From Plazaster borealis (lineage: Eukaryota > Echinodermata > Asteroidea > Forcipulatida > Labidiasteridae), in the NCBI GenBank assembly GCA_021014325.1, contig CM037463.1, positions 5,570,501 to 5,634,500 of the forward strand: a stretch of 64,000 nt of DNA, read 5' to 3'. How positions within the stretch are numbered: position 1 is the first letter of the stretch; every line of letters begins with the position of its first letter. The notes beneath the pieces are model-generated. The model ran no database searches and was not told where the DNA came from. It saw only the letters and a program-made list of their open reading frames with translations. The translations under genes were made by a program, and so were the position numbers. This document shows, one piece after another, positions 10,526 through 20,021 of the stretch.

Positions 10526-11051
10526 GTGTGCATTGCGTACGTGCGCTGACACTGGAAAGTTCGCACATGGTTCGCGGTGGACTGCGTGATTTAAAAAAAT
10601 AAATAATAATTGTTAAATGCTTCCGGTGAAGTACAACATCGTAACTATTTTTCATGAAGCTTTATGTGGAAAATTCAAACGATCTTTGGAGCTGGCACAA
10701 TAATAACCAGGGTAGGCCTAAATTCTTATTTTTTTTTAAAGGTTGCCCGACGTGCAACAATGGTTTGATAACGGGTTGCCCGAGTGATTTTTTGGTTGCC
10801 CCGGGCAACCGTTAATTTCGCACCCTGTTGATCTGTGACTACATGAAGTTCCCTTGGTTACCACATAAGCTTGTTTGATACAAGTGCTGTAGCTGTACAC
10901 ATTGCCATGATGAGTATGTGTTCGGCTGTGAATTGCTAATTACAGTTGTATGATCGCTACTGTCACTCCCTTAAAGCTATACAGGTTTATGAAGCGTTCA
11001 ACTTGTCTTTGATGTCTAGGTTGTTCAGTAACGGTTTTGGGGGGTGGTGGT

Positions 11052-11108
11052 GTTGGTTTTGGTGTTGTTGCTGATTGTTGTTGCTGCTGCTGTTATTGTT
11101 GTTTGGTT
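11052..11108. repeat. (GTT)n-type microsatellite
   Basis: Imperfect GTT/GCT repeats: TGTTGTTGCTG..TTGTTGCTGCTGCTG.. Confidence 0.8.
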
Positions 11109-11135
11109 GTGGGGGGTGGGTTTTTTAAATATTTA

Positions 11136-11380
11136 CAAATAACTTACAAAACATGGTAAAAAGATACTCATGGCGGAAAACTTTAGTTCAGACACTTTTG
11201 CCTGAAATGCAATAGTTTTTGAGAAATGATTAAAAACAATCAGTTTGGATCTCGCGAGTCCATAAATACAATAAGAGGCTGCCTGAATCTGATAAATTTC
11301 TGTCAATTCTGTTGAGTATCGAAGTACACTTTAAGACAAATAAGATAGATTTTCTCTTAGTGGTTGTTCAACTCATTTTG
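11136..11380. mobile_element. Fragment of MITE family C
   Basis: Shares AACTTACAAAACATGGTAAA, CTGAAATGCAATAGTTTTTG-AGAAATGA and the ATCTCGCGAGTC-type block with the copies at 21925-22586. Confidence 0.5.
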
Positions 11381-11768
11381 ACTCTGGTCTTGTAAAATAA
11401 ATTCTGGTCTAGTAACCATTTTGATCTACAAGTCCTTCAGTCTTGTGGATATTCCCCCCAAATTCGAATCCTGAAAAGGGGTGGGGGAGATGACAAATTA
11501 GGGAAACCTCGGGTTAATTTTGCTTGAGTACACAATCCTACATGTAATTTACCCAAAATTTAATCAAGTACCAAGGATCAAGTTTCTCAAATTAAACCCA
11601 AATATACCAGCAGAAACCAGTACATGTAGGCCTATGTCTTGCCTTCATCATCACAAATCCTCAAAAATTGCATTCACATTGTTCTGCATCAGGCCTGGAA
11701 TTACACAGAGGCCATAGCCTATGCCCTGTTCATGGCCTTGGTGCCCCTTCAAAAGTTTCCCATAGACT

Positions 11769-12141
11769 TTAAAGGCATCGTAGTGTTTGGTAATTGTCAA
11801 AGACCAGTGTTCTCATTTGGTGTATCCCAACATATGCTTAAAATAACAAACCTGTGAAAATTTGGGCTCAATTGGTCAGCGAAGTTGCAAGAAAATGATG
11901 AAAGAAAAAACACCCTTGTTGTACAAATTTGTGTGCTTTCAGATAGGGATAAAAACTTCTTGCAAGAAGTTTTTATTATTTTAGTGAGAAATTACCTCTT
12001 TCTCAAAAACTACGTTACTTCAGAGGGAGTCGTTTCTCACAATGTTTTATACTATCAACAGCTCTCTGTTGCTCGTTACCAAGTAAGTTGTTATGCTAAT
12101 ATATATTTTGAGTAATTACCAAACGTGTACGATGCCTTTAA
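11769..12141. mobile_element. MITE superfamily A, copy 2 (reverse orientation)
   Basis: TTAAAGGCATCGTAGTGTTTGG ends; contains TGTATCCCAACATATGC.., the same AAAACTTCTTGCAAGAAGTTTT hairpin and CTCTCTGTTGCTCGTTACCA, all as reverse complement of copy 1. Confidence 0.85.
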
Positions 12142-12533
12142 AGGGATTGTATAGGTTTGGTAATTGAAACCCACTGTTTGTTTCAATCCTAAGTAGTTGT
12201 AGATATATACCATAAAACTAATCTGTGAAAATTTCATTTAAAAAAGGTGGTAGCATTTTTGAGATATTGCCGATAATCTGGAGTGGTTATGTCCACGCAG
12301 GAAGAATAATCTGCCATTGGAATACACAATCTGAGAAACCTTACTGTCAGTGACCCTTCTCAGATTCAAGTTTTAGGGGATAAAAAGTGATATCTTTTTC
12401 CATAACCGCAATACTTCAAAGTGAAAGGTTTCTCAAAATGCATTATAGTATCCAAAGCTGCTGTACTGTTTACTAAGTAAGTTTTTATTGCCATTAATTT
12501 CAGAGTCATTACCAAACAAATTAAAAGTTTAAG
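12138..12533. mobile_element. MITE superfamily B, copy 1
   Basis: Shares its first bases (TTTAAAGGG) with the end of the neighbouring A copy. Contains GTTTCAATCCTAAGTAGTTG, AATTTCATTTAAAAAAGGTGG, TCCACGCAGGAAGAATAATC, the hairpin block AATCTGAGAA../..TTCTCAGATT and AGCTGCTGTACTGTTTAC. The right end is eroded. Confidence 0.8.
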
Positions 12534-12605
12534 TTTTTCCTATGGAAGTACCCTTTGTGCAAAATGAAAATGGTCTTGCCCTCTCAAATATGAAATTCCA
12601 GGCCT

Positions 12606-13685
12606 GCTGTATCCATGTGAATTTGTTACCTTATCCCTAATTCATCCACTCTTAGCATAAAAATCAAGTAACAATCTAATCTCAAAGGGTTCTTTTTTTT
12701 TATCATGGAGAGCCCCTTTCGAAAACATCTGGGGGGATTTGATAGTTCAACTGTAGTGTATGCTTTTTGTGCTTTACTGATGTCACTCTAAATGTTGCAG
12801 ATAAAGGCAGTTTATTAATTTTTGCGAACGCTATATTAACCGATAAAACCATGTCATGTAACCCAGTTTAGTCACATTTATCATGAACTGGTTTATTTGT
12901 TTAGCAAACCTTTTTTTTTCTTTCTTTTAATTTCTTTTTCATTTGCACCTCTTGGACGTTGATCTCTCAAACTATTTTGTAATAAATGGGCACTTAAAAC
13001 ACAATCCAATGTCTGCGAGTAATTAATTTGATATATTGTCGTGAAAATTACCACCCAATTTATTATCTCATAAACTTTTTGTTCAGAAATTTTCTTTTGT
13101 GAATTTTTTTTTAAAGGTCTTTTAGTTAAACAAATTGTTTGTAGACCTCTGACGCCAAAAACTTAGCAACTTTCAAGTGTAAGGTGTTGTCAGAAACTGT
13201 CCTCTTTAGTCGGAGGGGGGGGTACAATTTGTTCATGCTTTTGTAACCCCCAGCTATGGAGACATCGCATAATTTGCCTGGAATGTCAATAATTGGGCTG
13301 CATTCGTGCAAGGTGGACAATGACGTTGAGGGGCTGCCCAGAAGTGGTGTCCATACACTCGATCAATAATTGTGTTGACTTTTTCATAAACTGAAACAAA
13401 TTTGTTTGTGTAAATCACATATTTTATTTGGTTCACATCATATCTTCACGCTCTTGTGTTTTAAAAAAAAAAACATTATTTTGCACTTGTTTTGTTGTCA
13501 AGAAACGGTAGAGTGCACTTGGGAGCCATGTTGGTTACAGGTTGCATTATGGGTTTTCTTCTTTCAACTTACAATGCTGATGAAACATTTTAAGTATTTA
13601 GTTTCCACGAGGATTGTTTTCCGAAAGTTCTTCTTTTTCTTTTACAAGCTTTTTTAAATATTTATTTCTTTATACGCAATCGGGG
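12606..13685 (+). other. DUT intron 2, AT-rich stretch
   Basis: T-tracts and isolated short frames only; no repeat family or domain recognised. Confidence 0.45.
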
Positions 13686-13805
13686 AGGGACTGAAACCCA
13701 ATCCACATGCAAGACTCCTGTCAGAGATTTTGACCAGGGGTCACAGAGGCGAAAGGCAGGGAAGAAGCCACTGAGCCAACCTATGCCCCTGAAACTGATT
13801 TCTCA
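13686..13805 (-). repeat. tRNA-like SINE fragment
   Basis: On the minus strand TTGGCTCAGTGGC resembles an A box and GGATTGGGTTTCAGTCC a B box. A related piece (GGACTGAAAACCCAATTCAC) lies at 14257-14310. Confidence 0.45.
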
Positions 13806-13887
13806 AAATGCTGTTTTTCTTCTTTTTTAACCATAGATTGAGAAAGCTTTTTTGCTTTTTTTTTTTGCTTTTTTAATACTGAATCGA

Positions 13888-14114
13888 ATTGTTCCTGAAG
13901 AGCACCAGTCGACTTCCTCCATAGCATACTTTTGGTTGCAATGTTTTGAATTTGGGAAAGCGGTACACACGAGCATCTGTTACCTTTTTGTGACCTATCT
14001 CATTGTTCCTGAAGAGCACCAGTCGATTTCCCCCATAGCCTACTTTTGGTTGTAATGTTTTGAATTTGGGAAAGCAGTACACACGTACGTCTGTTACCTT
14101 TTTGTGACCTAACT
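13888..14114. repeat. Tandem duplication, 114-bp unit x2
   Basis: ATTGTTCCTGAAGAGCACCA..TTTGGTTG..TTTGTGACCTA at 13888-14001 and 14002-14114, roughly 90% identical. Non-coding, within DUT intron 2. Confidence 0.9.
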
Positions 14115-14330
14115 GTCATTTTATCTTTCTGTATTGAAACTAATGGACCCTCAAAAGTGACTAGCCTGATGGTACCTGTGGAGAGAAGATGAAGAAGGTT
14201 AAGTTTTTATATATGGGGGGAGGAACCGCCCCCCCCCACACACACACAATCAGGAACGGACTGAAAACCCAATTCACATGCAACCTGAATGCCCTGTAAC
14301 TGACTTCTCAAACTCAATGTCGGCATATCT

Positions 14331-14545
14331 GGGCCCAAGTTCATAGAGCTGCTTAAATACAATTTTTAAAGTAACTAAGCATGAAACAATGTTAACAGAT
14401 TAAGGTTGCCAGCCAAAATACCATGTCACATGTACCATCTGTGAATAGTATCCCTGCTCATTTTTGCTTAGCGGAATATTGTTTAAGCATTTATTTTAGT
14501 TTTTGTTTTGTTTTTCTGATAAGCTGCTGTATGAAACATGGCCCT
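14331..14545. mobile_element. Foldback family D copy
   Basis: GGGCCCAAGTTCATAGAGCT..GCTTAA at the left; TGCTTAGCGGAATATTG and AAGCTGCTGTATGAAACATG at the right; GGTTGCCAGCCAAAATACCA in the middle. Confidence 0.8.
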
Positions 14546-14625
14546 GGTTTGTATCATGGATAATGGCCCTCGGTCAGAGATATGCACAAATAGAAATACA
14601 GAACTTTCACTTTTTGTTTTTATAG

Positions 14626-14700
14626 CTGGTGTTATCGACAGAGATTACAGGGGCAACATTGGGGTGATTCTGTTTAATCTCGGAAAGGAAGACTTCAAGG
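14626..14700 (+). CDS. DUT: DUT coding exon 3
   Basis: Acceptor ..TTTTTATAG ends at 14625 and donor GTAAGT begins at 14701. Encodes [18 protein letters not shown] and LGKEDFK: motif 3 with the catalytic Asp (first D of IDRDYRG) and the Tyr that discriminates the deoxyribose. A roughly 8.8-kb intron full of mobile elements separates it from exon 2. Confidence 0.96.
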
Positions 14701-14763
14701 GTAAGTTGAAGTTCATCAAATAAGACTGGGGAAGCTTTATGAGAATGGGCCCTGACTGGTTCA

Positions 14764-15138
14764 CTAAAAGGTATCGTACACGTTTGGTAATGACTCAAAA
14801 TAAATATTGGCATAAAAACTTACTTGGTAACAAGCAACGGAGAGCTGTTGATAGTATAAAACATTGTAGGAAACGACTCCCTCTGAAGTAACATACTTTT
14901 TGAGAAAGAGGTAACTTCTCACTAAAATAATAAAAACTTCTTGCAAGAAGTTTTTATTCCTATCTGAAAGCACACAAGTTTGTACAACAAGGGTGTCTTT
15001 TCTTTCATCATTTTCTTGCAACTTCGATGACCAATGAGCCCAAATTTTCACAGGCTTGTTATTTTATGCATATGTTGGGATACACCAAGTGAGAACACTG
15101 GTCTTTGACAATTTCCAAACGTGTTCAGTGCCTTTAAG
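14764..15138. mobile_element. MITE superfamily A, copy 3
   Basis: AAAGGTATCGTACACGTTTGG and CCAAACGTGTTCAGTGCCTTT ends, AAAACTTCTTGCAAGAAGTTTT centre. Lies in DUT intron 3, 64 bp downstream of exon 3. Confidence 0.85.
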
Positions 15139-15372
15139 AAATCCCCTAATCCTCCCAAATCCTTTTATATCCACCTCTTCGAAATGAAGGATTCAGAAGG
15201 ACTGAGGGCTGTAGTATGGATGTCACTAGTTTGGAGTGCTATTGCTTATCACTTGGTCAGGCATTCCAATTTTATCTAAGTCCAAACATGTTGGTGTGAA
15301 GTGACATTTGAGTGGAGGATATTGAGGTCGACTTTAGGCAAGTGGACCTTTGGATGGAGTAGGGTTTTAATG
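15139..15372 (+). repeat. Dispersed repeat Q, copy 1
   Basis: AAGGATTCAGAAGGA.., GGTCAGGCATTCCAAT.., TTGGTGTGAAGTG.., AGGGTTTTAAT in the same order as 31994-32207. No end structure or coding potential seen. Confidence 0.65.
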
Positions 15373-15541
15373 GTCGAATATGTGTGGGAATATTTCGAGG
15401 GCACCAAGAGCCTGGCCCTACAGGCTGCCTCCGGGTACAGTCCTGGTTTTTTTTAACAAAATGATTTAAATTACGGGTTTTTAATTATTAATTTTCTTTT
15501 CAATATTTATAAATATTTGTTATGGTTGTTTTTCATTTCAG

Positions 15542-15612
15542 TGGAAAAAGAAATGCGCATCGCTCAACTCATATGTGAGAGAATATGCTACCCTGAACTA
15601 GAGGAAGTAGAT
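15542..15612 (+). CDS. DUT: DUT coding exon 4
   Basis: Acceptor ..TTTCATTTCAG ends at 15541 and donor GTAAGT follows codon Asp160 (phase 0). Encodes V-EKEMRIAQLICERICYPE-LEEVD, containing motif 4. The conserved Gly-Asp/Glu before RIAQL is Glu-Met here, an unusual substitution if the exon is read correctly. Confidence 0.95.
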
Positions 15613-16019
15613 GTAAGTTTTTGTCTGCGATAAAAATCAAAATGTCTCTTAGAAATGATAGTAATTTACATGAGGGTTTTTTTCCCCCAAAGACTTCTTG
15701 ACATTTTGCATTATCTCTGTATAGCTACATGAGCAAGTTTGGACAAGGAATTGTGGTTGACCATTGGTCGATGGATGGCTGCGCATACTGACAATCTAAT
15801 GTGAACGCAGTCGGTTCAGGTCTAGTGACTGGACTTTTGTCAGGGCGTTAAGTTCAACAGAAGTTTTAATTATTCTCACATTTTCTTCAATTCTCATTTT
15901 ACACGGCCATGCTGTTGGCATCGAGGAAAAAAATCGCCATTTTGCAACAATTCCTGTACACGTTGTCACAGTGAAGAACAAAAAAGAACCTATGAATCCA
16001 CGTAGCAACCACGGTCACA

Positions 16020-16435
16020 GTAGGCTGGTTCCGAGTAGTTAACTAGAGAAGACTAACCACAGCGAATGTTGATAGATAAAGTTTCATGTCTGGGAAGAAA
16101 ATGTTTAAACTGAACCATCTGTAATATTTAATGATGTACAACCTACATCCTGGTTTCTCCTGAAGACGTGCAGAGTATACTGTTCGAAACGTCGAGACCA
16201 CACCGGCTCTTTTCAGAGCCAACACTCCTCAAAAACAGATTTTACACATGGTTGTACCCGCAAGTTTACTATTTATTTATTTATAGTTACTCCTTGTAAA
16301 ATACAGCCTTTTTGTGCTGCCACAAGGAAATGTGTTGTGTTTTGGGGTTGAACACCCAGCAGGGTGGATATGTGCGCATTACAAGTCTTATTATTATTAT
16401 TATTATTATTATTTGTTAGTATCTTTCTATGTTGA
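16020..16435 (+). mobile_element. Penelope-like or SINE tail relic ending in (TTA)n
   Basis: CTGAAGACGTGCAGAG..CGAAACGTCGAG at 16159-16196 resembles the hammerhead-type core (CUGANGA..GAAAC) often found in Penelope-like elements, but the stem II pairing is poor. TGCGCATTACAAGTC then (TTA)n at 16386-16412 looks like a retroposon tail. Two unrelated relics are possible. Confidence 0.4.
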
Positions 16436-16466
16436 TTTCTTTATTTTATATTTACCTTTCTCATAG

Positions 16467-16523
16467 GAGCTTGGGAAAACTCAACGTGGAAGTGGTGGCT
16501 ACGGATCAACAGGAACTAATTGA
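16467..16523 (+). CDS. DUT: DUT coding exon 5, copy 1 (terminal exon)
   Basis: Acceptor ..TTTCTCATAG ends at 16466. 18 codons plus TGA: ELGKTQRGSGGYGSTGTN. Carries motif 5, the flexible glycine-rich tail that closes over the active site of the neighbouring subunit. It starts in phase 0, matching exon 4. An identical copy follows 112 bp downstream. Confidence 0.94.
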   Translation, partial: ELGKTQRGSGGYGSTGTN

Positions 16524-16578
16524 GGCTGACCTCGAACATTGTCGTTAGAAAGTACACCCAGCGTTCTCTTTCTCATAG

Positions 16579-16635
16579 GAGCTTGGGAAAACTCAACGTG
16601 GAAGTGGTGGCTACGGATCAACAGGAACTAATTGA
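16579..16635 (+). CDS. DUT: DUT terminal exon, duplicated copy 2
   Basis: Second copy of the last coding exon with its own TCTCATAG acceptor and TGA, identical to copy 1 as read. Splicing from exon 4 to either copy gives the same protein; only the 3'UTR start differs. When copy 1 is used, copy 2 lies in the 3'UTR. Confidence 0.85.
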   Translation, partial: ELGKTQRGSGGYGSTGTN

Positions 16636-16685
16636 GGCTGACCTCGAACATTGTCGTTAGAAAGTACACCCAGCGTTCTCTCTTT

Positions 16686-16879
16686 AACAGTGGTCCGCTG
16701 GCCAAATACCAGTCAAAACACATGATGACCAGTCAGAACTCTCTCCGGCTGGCTAGCTGAGTGTTGGAAAGCATCCCTATTTATGAATTATGGACAAGTG
16801 CAAAAGCTGACGGACCAGTGAAATGACAAGCTAACTGGTCCTACTGGCTAGTCACTGAAAAAGTTAAGGAAAAACCCTG
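16686..16879 (-). mobile_element. CAGGG-ended repeat K, copy 1
   Basis: Reverse complement begins CAGGGTTTTTCCTTAACTTTTTCAGTGACTAG.., matching 18826-18910. CCAGT/ACTGG motifs recur throughout. Confidence 0.6.
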
Positions 16880-16927
16880 ACATCAATGTCTAAACTCGGA
16901 AACAGCAACAAGTGCTGCTGCAAAGCT

Positions 16928-17055
16928 GGGCCCAATGTCATGGTGTTGCCTACCGTGGAATTTTGCGCTAATGTCCCATAGAATCACACACTCTATGGGG
17001 CTGCCTTTAGCACAGAATTCTGTGGTAAGTTTAGTAGTGTCGCGAAATTTGGCCC
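16928..17055. mobile_element. Foldback family E, copy 1
   Basis: GGGCCCAATGTCATGG..GCACAGAATTCTGTGGTAAG..GAAATTTGGCCC; same plan as the perfect copy at 31535-31652, diverged. Confidence 0.75.
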
Positions 17056-17149
17056 TTGGCCCAATTTTAGGGTGAGTAACATCACAACCGAACAATTCCT
17101 GCAGCCTAGTGTTTTTTTCAAACATACTTCTGAGGATATTAATGTATTC

Positions 17150-17542
17150 TTAAAGGGTCTGTATATGTTTGGTAATGACTCTGAAAATTAATGGCAACAA
17201 TAACTTACTTGGTTAGAAGTACAGCAGCTTTGGATAGTAAAATGAATTTTGAGAAACTTTTCACTTCGAAGTACTGCGGTTATGAAAAAAGATATCACCT
17301 TTTATCCCCAAAAATTTGAATCTGAGAAGCATGACGGCCGTAACACTTCTCAGAGTGTATATTCAAATGCAGATTGTTCTTCCTGCGTGGACATCACCGC
17401 TCCAAATTTTTGGCAATATCTTAAAAACGCTACCACCTTTTGAAATGAAATTTTCACAGGTTATTTTATGGTATATATCTACAACCATTTAGGATTGAAA
17501 CAAACAGTGGGTTCCAATTACCAAACGTGTACAGACCCTTTA
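17150..17542. mobile_element. MITE superfamily B, copy 2
   Basis: TTAAAGGGTCTGTATATGTTTGG and CCAAACGTGTACAGACCCTTTA ends; ACTTGGTTAGAAGTACAGCA.., hairpin AATCTGAGAAG../..CTTCTCAGA.., TTCTTCCTGCGTGGACATC.. The best preserved B copy. Confidence 0.85.
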
Positions 17543-17660
17543 TGCTTTTAAGTTGAACTCCAAACCTCCACCAAAAAGTTAAGCAAATAATATTCAGAGA
17601 AAGTTTGTCTTGTAAAAATATTTATGGACCAGTAACATTTCTTGCTTTTCAAGACCTGTG

Positions 17661-17849
17661 GCCCCAATTTCATAGAGTTGCTTAGGCATAATATTTTGCT
17701 TAACAACTTTCTGCTATTAAGCAAAAGTAAGCAGAGTATCAGTCACAGATGGTACTTGTGAAATGGTATTCTGGCTGCTAACCTTATTCTGGTAAGCGTA
17801 TTTGTGTCGGGCTTTAGTTACTTTCAAGCAGCTCTATGAAATTGGGCCC
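17661..17849. mobile_element. Foldback family D copy
   Basis: GCCCCAATTTCATAGAGTTGC and GCAGCTCTATGAAATTGGGC arms with TAAGCAAAAGTAAGCAGAG and CTGGCTGCTAACCTTATTCT in between. Confidence 0.85.
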
Positions 17850-18305
17850 TGTAGTTTAGTGGAGAATTTTTAGAAATAGTTCAAGCCCTGCCAGTACCGT
17901 AAGCAGAAACTAAAAAAACTCTTATCAAGTTTCGTTGTTTGTGCAAATATTTGCAGCGACCACCACTTACAAACAATTGTTTGTTTTACAGTTCTTTGGG
18001 TTTTTTTTCCTGGTGACCCGCTTTCTGCTAAACAAATTCTTGCTTGTGCCCTCGGGAGCTCATTGGTACTGGGCAACTATACTGCCACAAGGTGCCGATG
18101 GTGGTGTTTTTTTAAAATTTTGACTGTTAAAATCTCCAGCTTTTCATTGTGTAGGGAGCAATGATCAAAACTGTCCTGACGGATTTCTTGAAAATCAATT
18201 CAGCACTGCACTTATCAACCCTGCGGTGTCATAGACAGGTCAATTAAATCTGCCCCAATTTTAAGTTGTATTGGCAGGGCAAGTTAAATTGCCCTGTTTA
18301 TACGG
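17850..18305. other. No feature recognised
   Basis: Probably in or just beyond the DUT 3'UTR; no repeat or domain recognised. Confidence 0.4.
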
Positions 18306-18448
18306 TTACACCACTATGTTCCGACACCCCTATGTTCTGACAACCCTGGTGTATTTTCCTATTCCTAACCCTAACCCTAACCCTAACCTTATGTAAATCA
18401 TGAGGGGGTTGTCGGAACATAGGGGTGTCGGAATATAGAGCAGTCCCC
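18306..18448. mobile_element. Foldback element carrying telomere-like (CCCTAA)n, copy 1
   Basis: Arms contain CTATGTTCCGACACCCCTATG..ACAACCC, mirrored by GTTGTCGGAACATAGGGGTG-TCGGAATATAG. The centre holds four CCCTAA units (18364-18388). GTTTATACGG flanks both sides (18296-18305, 18449-18458), a perfect 10-bp direct repeat that looks like a target duplication. Confidence 0.85.
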
Positions 18449-18825
18449 GTTTATACGGCATTTGTATTGGTAACATCACATACACATGACGTGAGATAGT
18501 TCAAGTTATGACTAAAATAAAGTTTTAGGAAGTCGGCTTTGAACTTGTGTATGCCTTGATTGACTGCAGTCATTGTTTCTGGAATTTCTAGTTGGCACTG
18601 CTAGGGTAAAAGGGCTTTGCTGAATCTGACACAAAGTGGGCATTTTACCAAGAACAGATGTTAGCAGTAGTTTGGAAACAAGGTTTAGAAAAACAGACAT
18701 TCTAGATTGTTCACTTTTTATACTTTTATATAAAATTTTGGAATCAACATTTTGAAAACCCAGATACCACTCGGGCTAAACTTGGATCAAGTTGGTTCCA
18801 TTACAATTGGTCTGTAATGTATGTG

Positions 18826-18910
18826 CAGGGTTTGCCCTTAACTTTTCCAGTGACTGGCCAGCAGGACCAGTTAGTTTGTCATTTCAATAGTCCCCCAGCT
18901 TTTTCACTGG
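18826..18910 (+). mobile_element. CAGGG-ended repeat K, copy 2 (left part)
   Basis: CAGGGTTTGCCCTTAACTTT..GTGACTGGCCAGCAGGACCAG..GTCATTTCA matches the reverse of 16820-16879. Confidence 0.6.
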
Positions 18911-19451
18911 TCTGTAATCTTTTCACATTGTCAATTTTTACAGTACTTCAGTTTGAAACCAGACGAACATTCAGTGGTTTACACAAAACTTTTGGACGCA
19001 ATGAGTGTACCTCCTCCTATTGTGTCTTCATTGTGTTCTAAGAAAACTGAAAAACACTGCCCAAAAAGTCTTGTATGCTTTGCCATTTTTTGCTTTTTGT
19101 TTGCTTTTCTTTCCTTCTTTTGGATTTAAAAAGCTGCCTGTATGAAGGAACAGATAAATAAGTTTTATTATGGTCCAACTTCAAATAAATTTTGTATTTT
19201 TCCCGAGTGTCTGATATTGCCTTACTTTTAAAACTTGTTTATAACAACTTCCCTATTGTCATTATATCAATCTGTTTTCAGTTCTATTAAATAAATTATA
19301 TTATATTCAATAATTGTCAATACTTGTCATTAATTATGTTATGAAAGGGTTGGTTCAATAAGCCGTTTGCAAGTTGGATTTGAATGATGTCTGGTACCAT
19401 GCCTTCTTCGATCACAAGTGAATGCTCAAATTGCATTCCTCAGACAACACT
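18911..19451. other. AT-rich stretch with possible polyadenylation signals
   Basis: AATAAA occurs in CAAATAAATTTT (near 19185) and TTAAATAAATTA (near 19288). Either could end a long DUT transcript; this is not demonstrable here. Confidence 0.35.
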
Positions 19452-19578
19452 AGGGCCATTTCCCAAACCTCTGCTTGGGCTCTGGCTTGGGCTTTGTCAT
19501 CAATTTTGGAGCAGTATACATTTTGTACGGTGTTTCCAACATCAAACGGAGCCTAAGCGGAGGTTTGAAAAAGCCCAA
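19452..19578. mobile_element. GC-rich foldback S, copy 1
   Basis: GGCCATTTCCCAAACCTCTG..GGGCTCTGG mirrored by GGAGCCTAAGCGGAGGTTTG-AAAAAGCCCA. Four bases before an R element. Confidence 0.7.
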
Positions 19579-19582
19579 AGTG

Positions 19583-19705
19583 TTGCTATTGCTGTGTCCA
19601 CATTAGTTGCTACAGCTACGGCTACGGCTAGATTTCTGCATTATCATGCATTGAAGTTGAAGTTTAGTACAACCTTAGCAACAGTTGTTGCCGTTAATTT
19701 GTATA
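19583..19705. mobile_element. GC-rich foldback R, copy 1 (right arm decayed)
   Basis: GTCCACATTAG..GCTACAGCTACGGCTACGG..CTAGATTTCTGCATTATCATGCATTGAAG and CCTTAGCAACAGTTG match the intact copy at 20022-20160. Confidence 0.7.
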
Positions 19706-20021
19706 TAGCTTTAGTCACAGAGTTCAGGGCAAGCTTTTGTACTGCAACCTCCAGATCAGCAAAGACTGGTATCCTTCCTTGTGCCACACATTTTCATTGA
19801 GAACTGTGTATGTGTTTTTCGTCTCTTATGTACTTGCCCCGAACTGAGTGACCTAGTAACGCTGCATGTAGTCTGAGGAATTCAAATTGAGCGTCCACTT
19901 GTGAGTGGATGATTGATTTGGTTGTGGTTCAACTGTGTACCAAAAAGTTGACGGGACATGATAGTAAGGCCTACCACAAACAATACAAAAATTTTCAGAG
20001 GTAAAGCTTTAAAGGAAATAC

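Larger units (their letters stand above)
9033..10827. mobile_element. Large inverted-repeat element H with GGTTGCCC arms (1.8 kb), nested
   Basis: Left CAGGGTGCGAAATTAAG..GGTTGCCCCAGGGCAACC with three further GTTGCCCGA repeats; right arm mirrors it and ends GTTAATTTCGCACCCTG. TTGAT flanks both ends (9028-9032, 10828-10832), a 5-bp target duplication. The CAGGG end suggests a hAT-like element. Contains two further foldbacks and no recognisable transposase. Confidence 0.8.
11692..12605. mobile_element. Family F repeat split by insertion of A and B elements
   Basis: Left part (11692-11768: GGCCTGGAATTACACAGAGG ..CCCATAGACTTT) and right part (about 12534-12605: TATGGAAGTACCCTTTGTGC ..AAATTCCAGGCC) together equal the uninterrupted copy at 44480-44656. 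Two MITEs lie between them. Confidence 0.8.
2762..16523 (+). other. DUT: DUT gene, dUTP diphosphatase (coding span, 5 exons)
   Basis: Hydrolyses dUTP to dUMP and pyrophosphate, keeping uracil out of DNA and feeding dTMP synthesis; family members act as homotrimers in nucleus and mitochondrion. Five exons join in phase (197+137+75+71+57 nt) to 178 codons including all five conserved motifs: motif 1 GFDLYSA (res. 61-67), motif 2 PRSGLA (98-103), motif 3 GVIDRDYRG (113-121, catalytic Asp116), motif 4 RIAQLICE (142-149) and the C-terminal P-loop-like RGSGGYGSTG (167-176). The N-terminus (MPSDEE.., TKRAK at 12-16) resembles the vertebrate nuclear isoform with its basic localisation patch. Usual nuclear length is about 160-170 aa. 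All introns are GT/AG. Oddities: motif 5 has Tyr where Phe is usual; the residues before RIAQL are E-M rather than the usual G-D/E; the last exon is duplicated. Confidence 0.96.
16456..16679 (+). repeat. Tandem duplication, 112-bp unit x2, spanning DUT exon 5
   Basis: Two head-to-tail copies (16456-16567, 16568-16679) running from the pyrimidine-rich acceptor through the exon and 44 bp of 3'UTR. They look identical by eye, which implies a very recent event or an assembly artefact. Confidence 0.95.

Noticed and set aside
18364..18388. True chromosome end or telomere fusion
   Set aside because: Only four CCCTAA units, centred in a foldback with flanking direct repeats and a second dispersed copy.
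19384..19800. 138-codon frame and the 111-codon frame at 21489-21824 as host genes
   Set aside because: Both run through GC-rich foldbacks; the second ends in a LINE relic.
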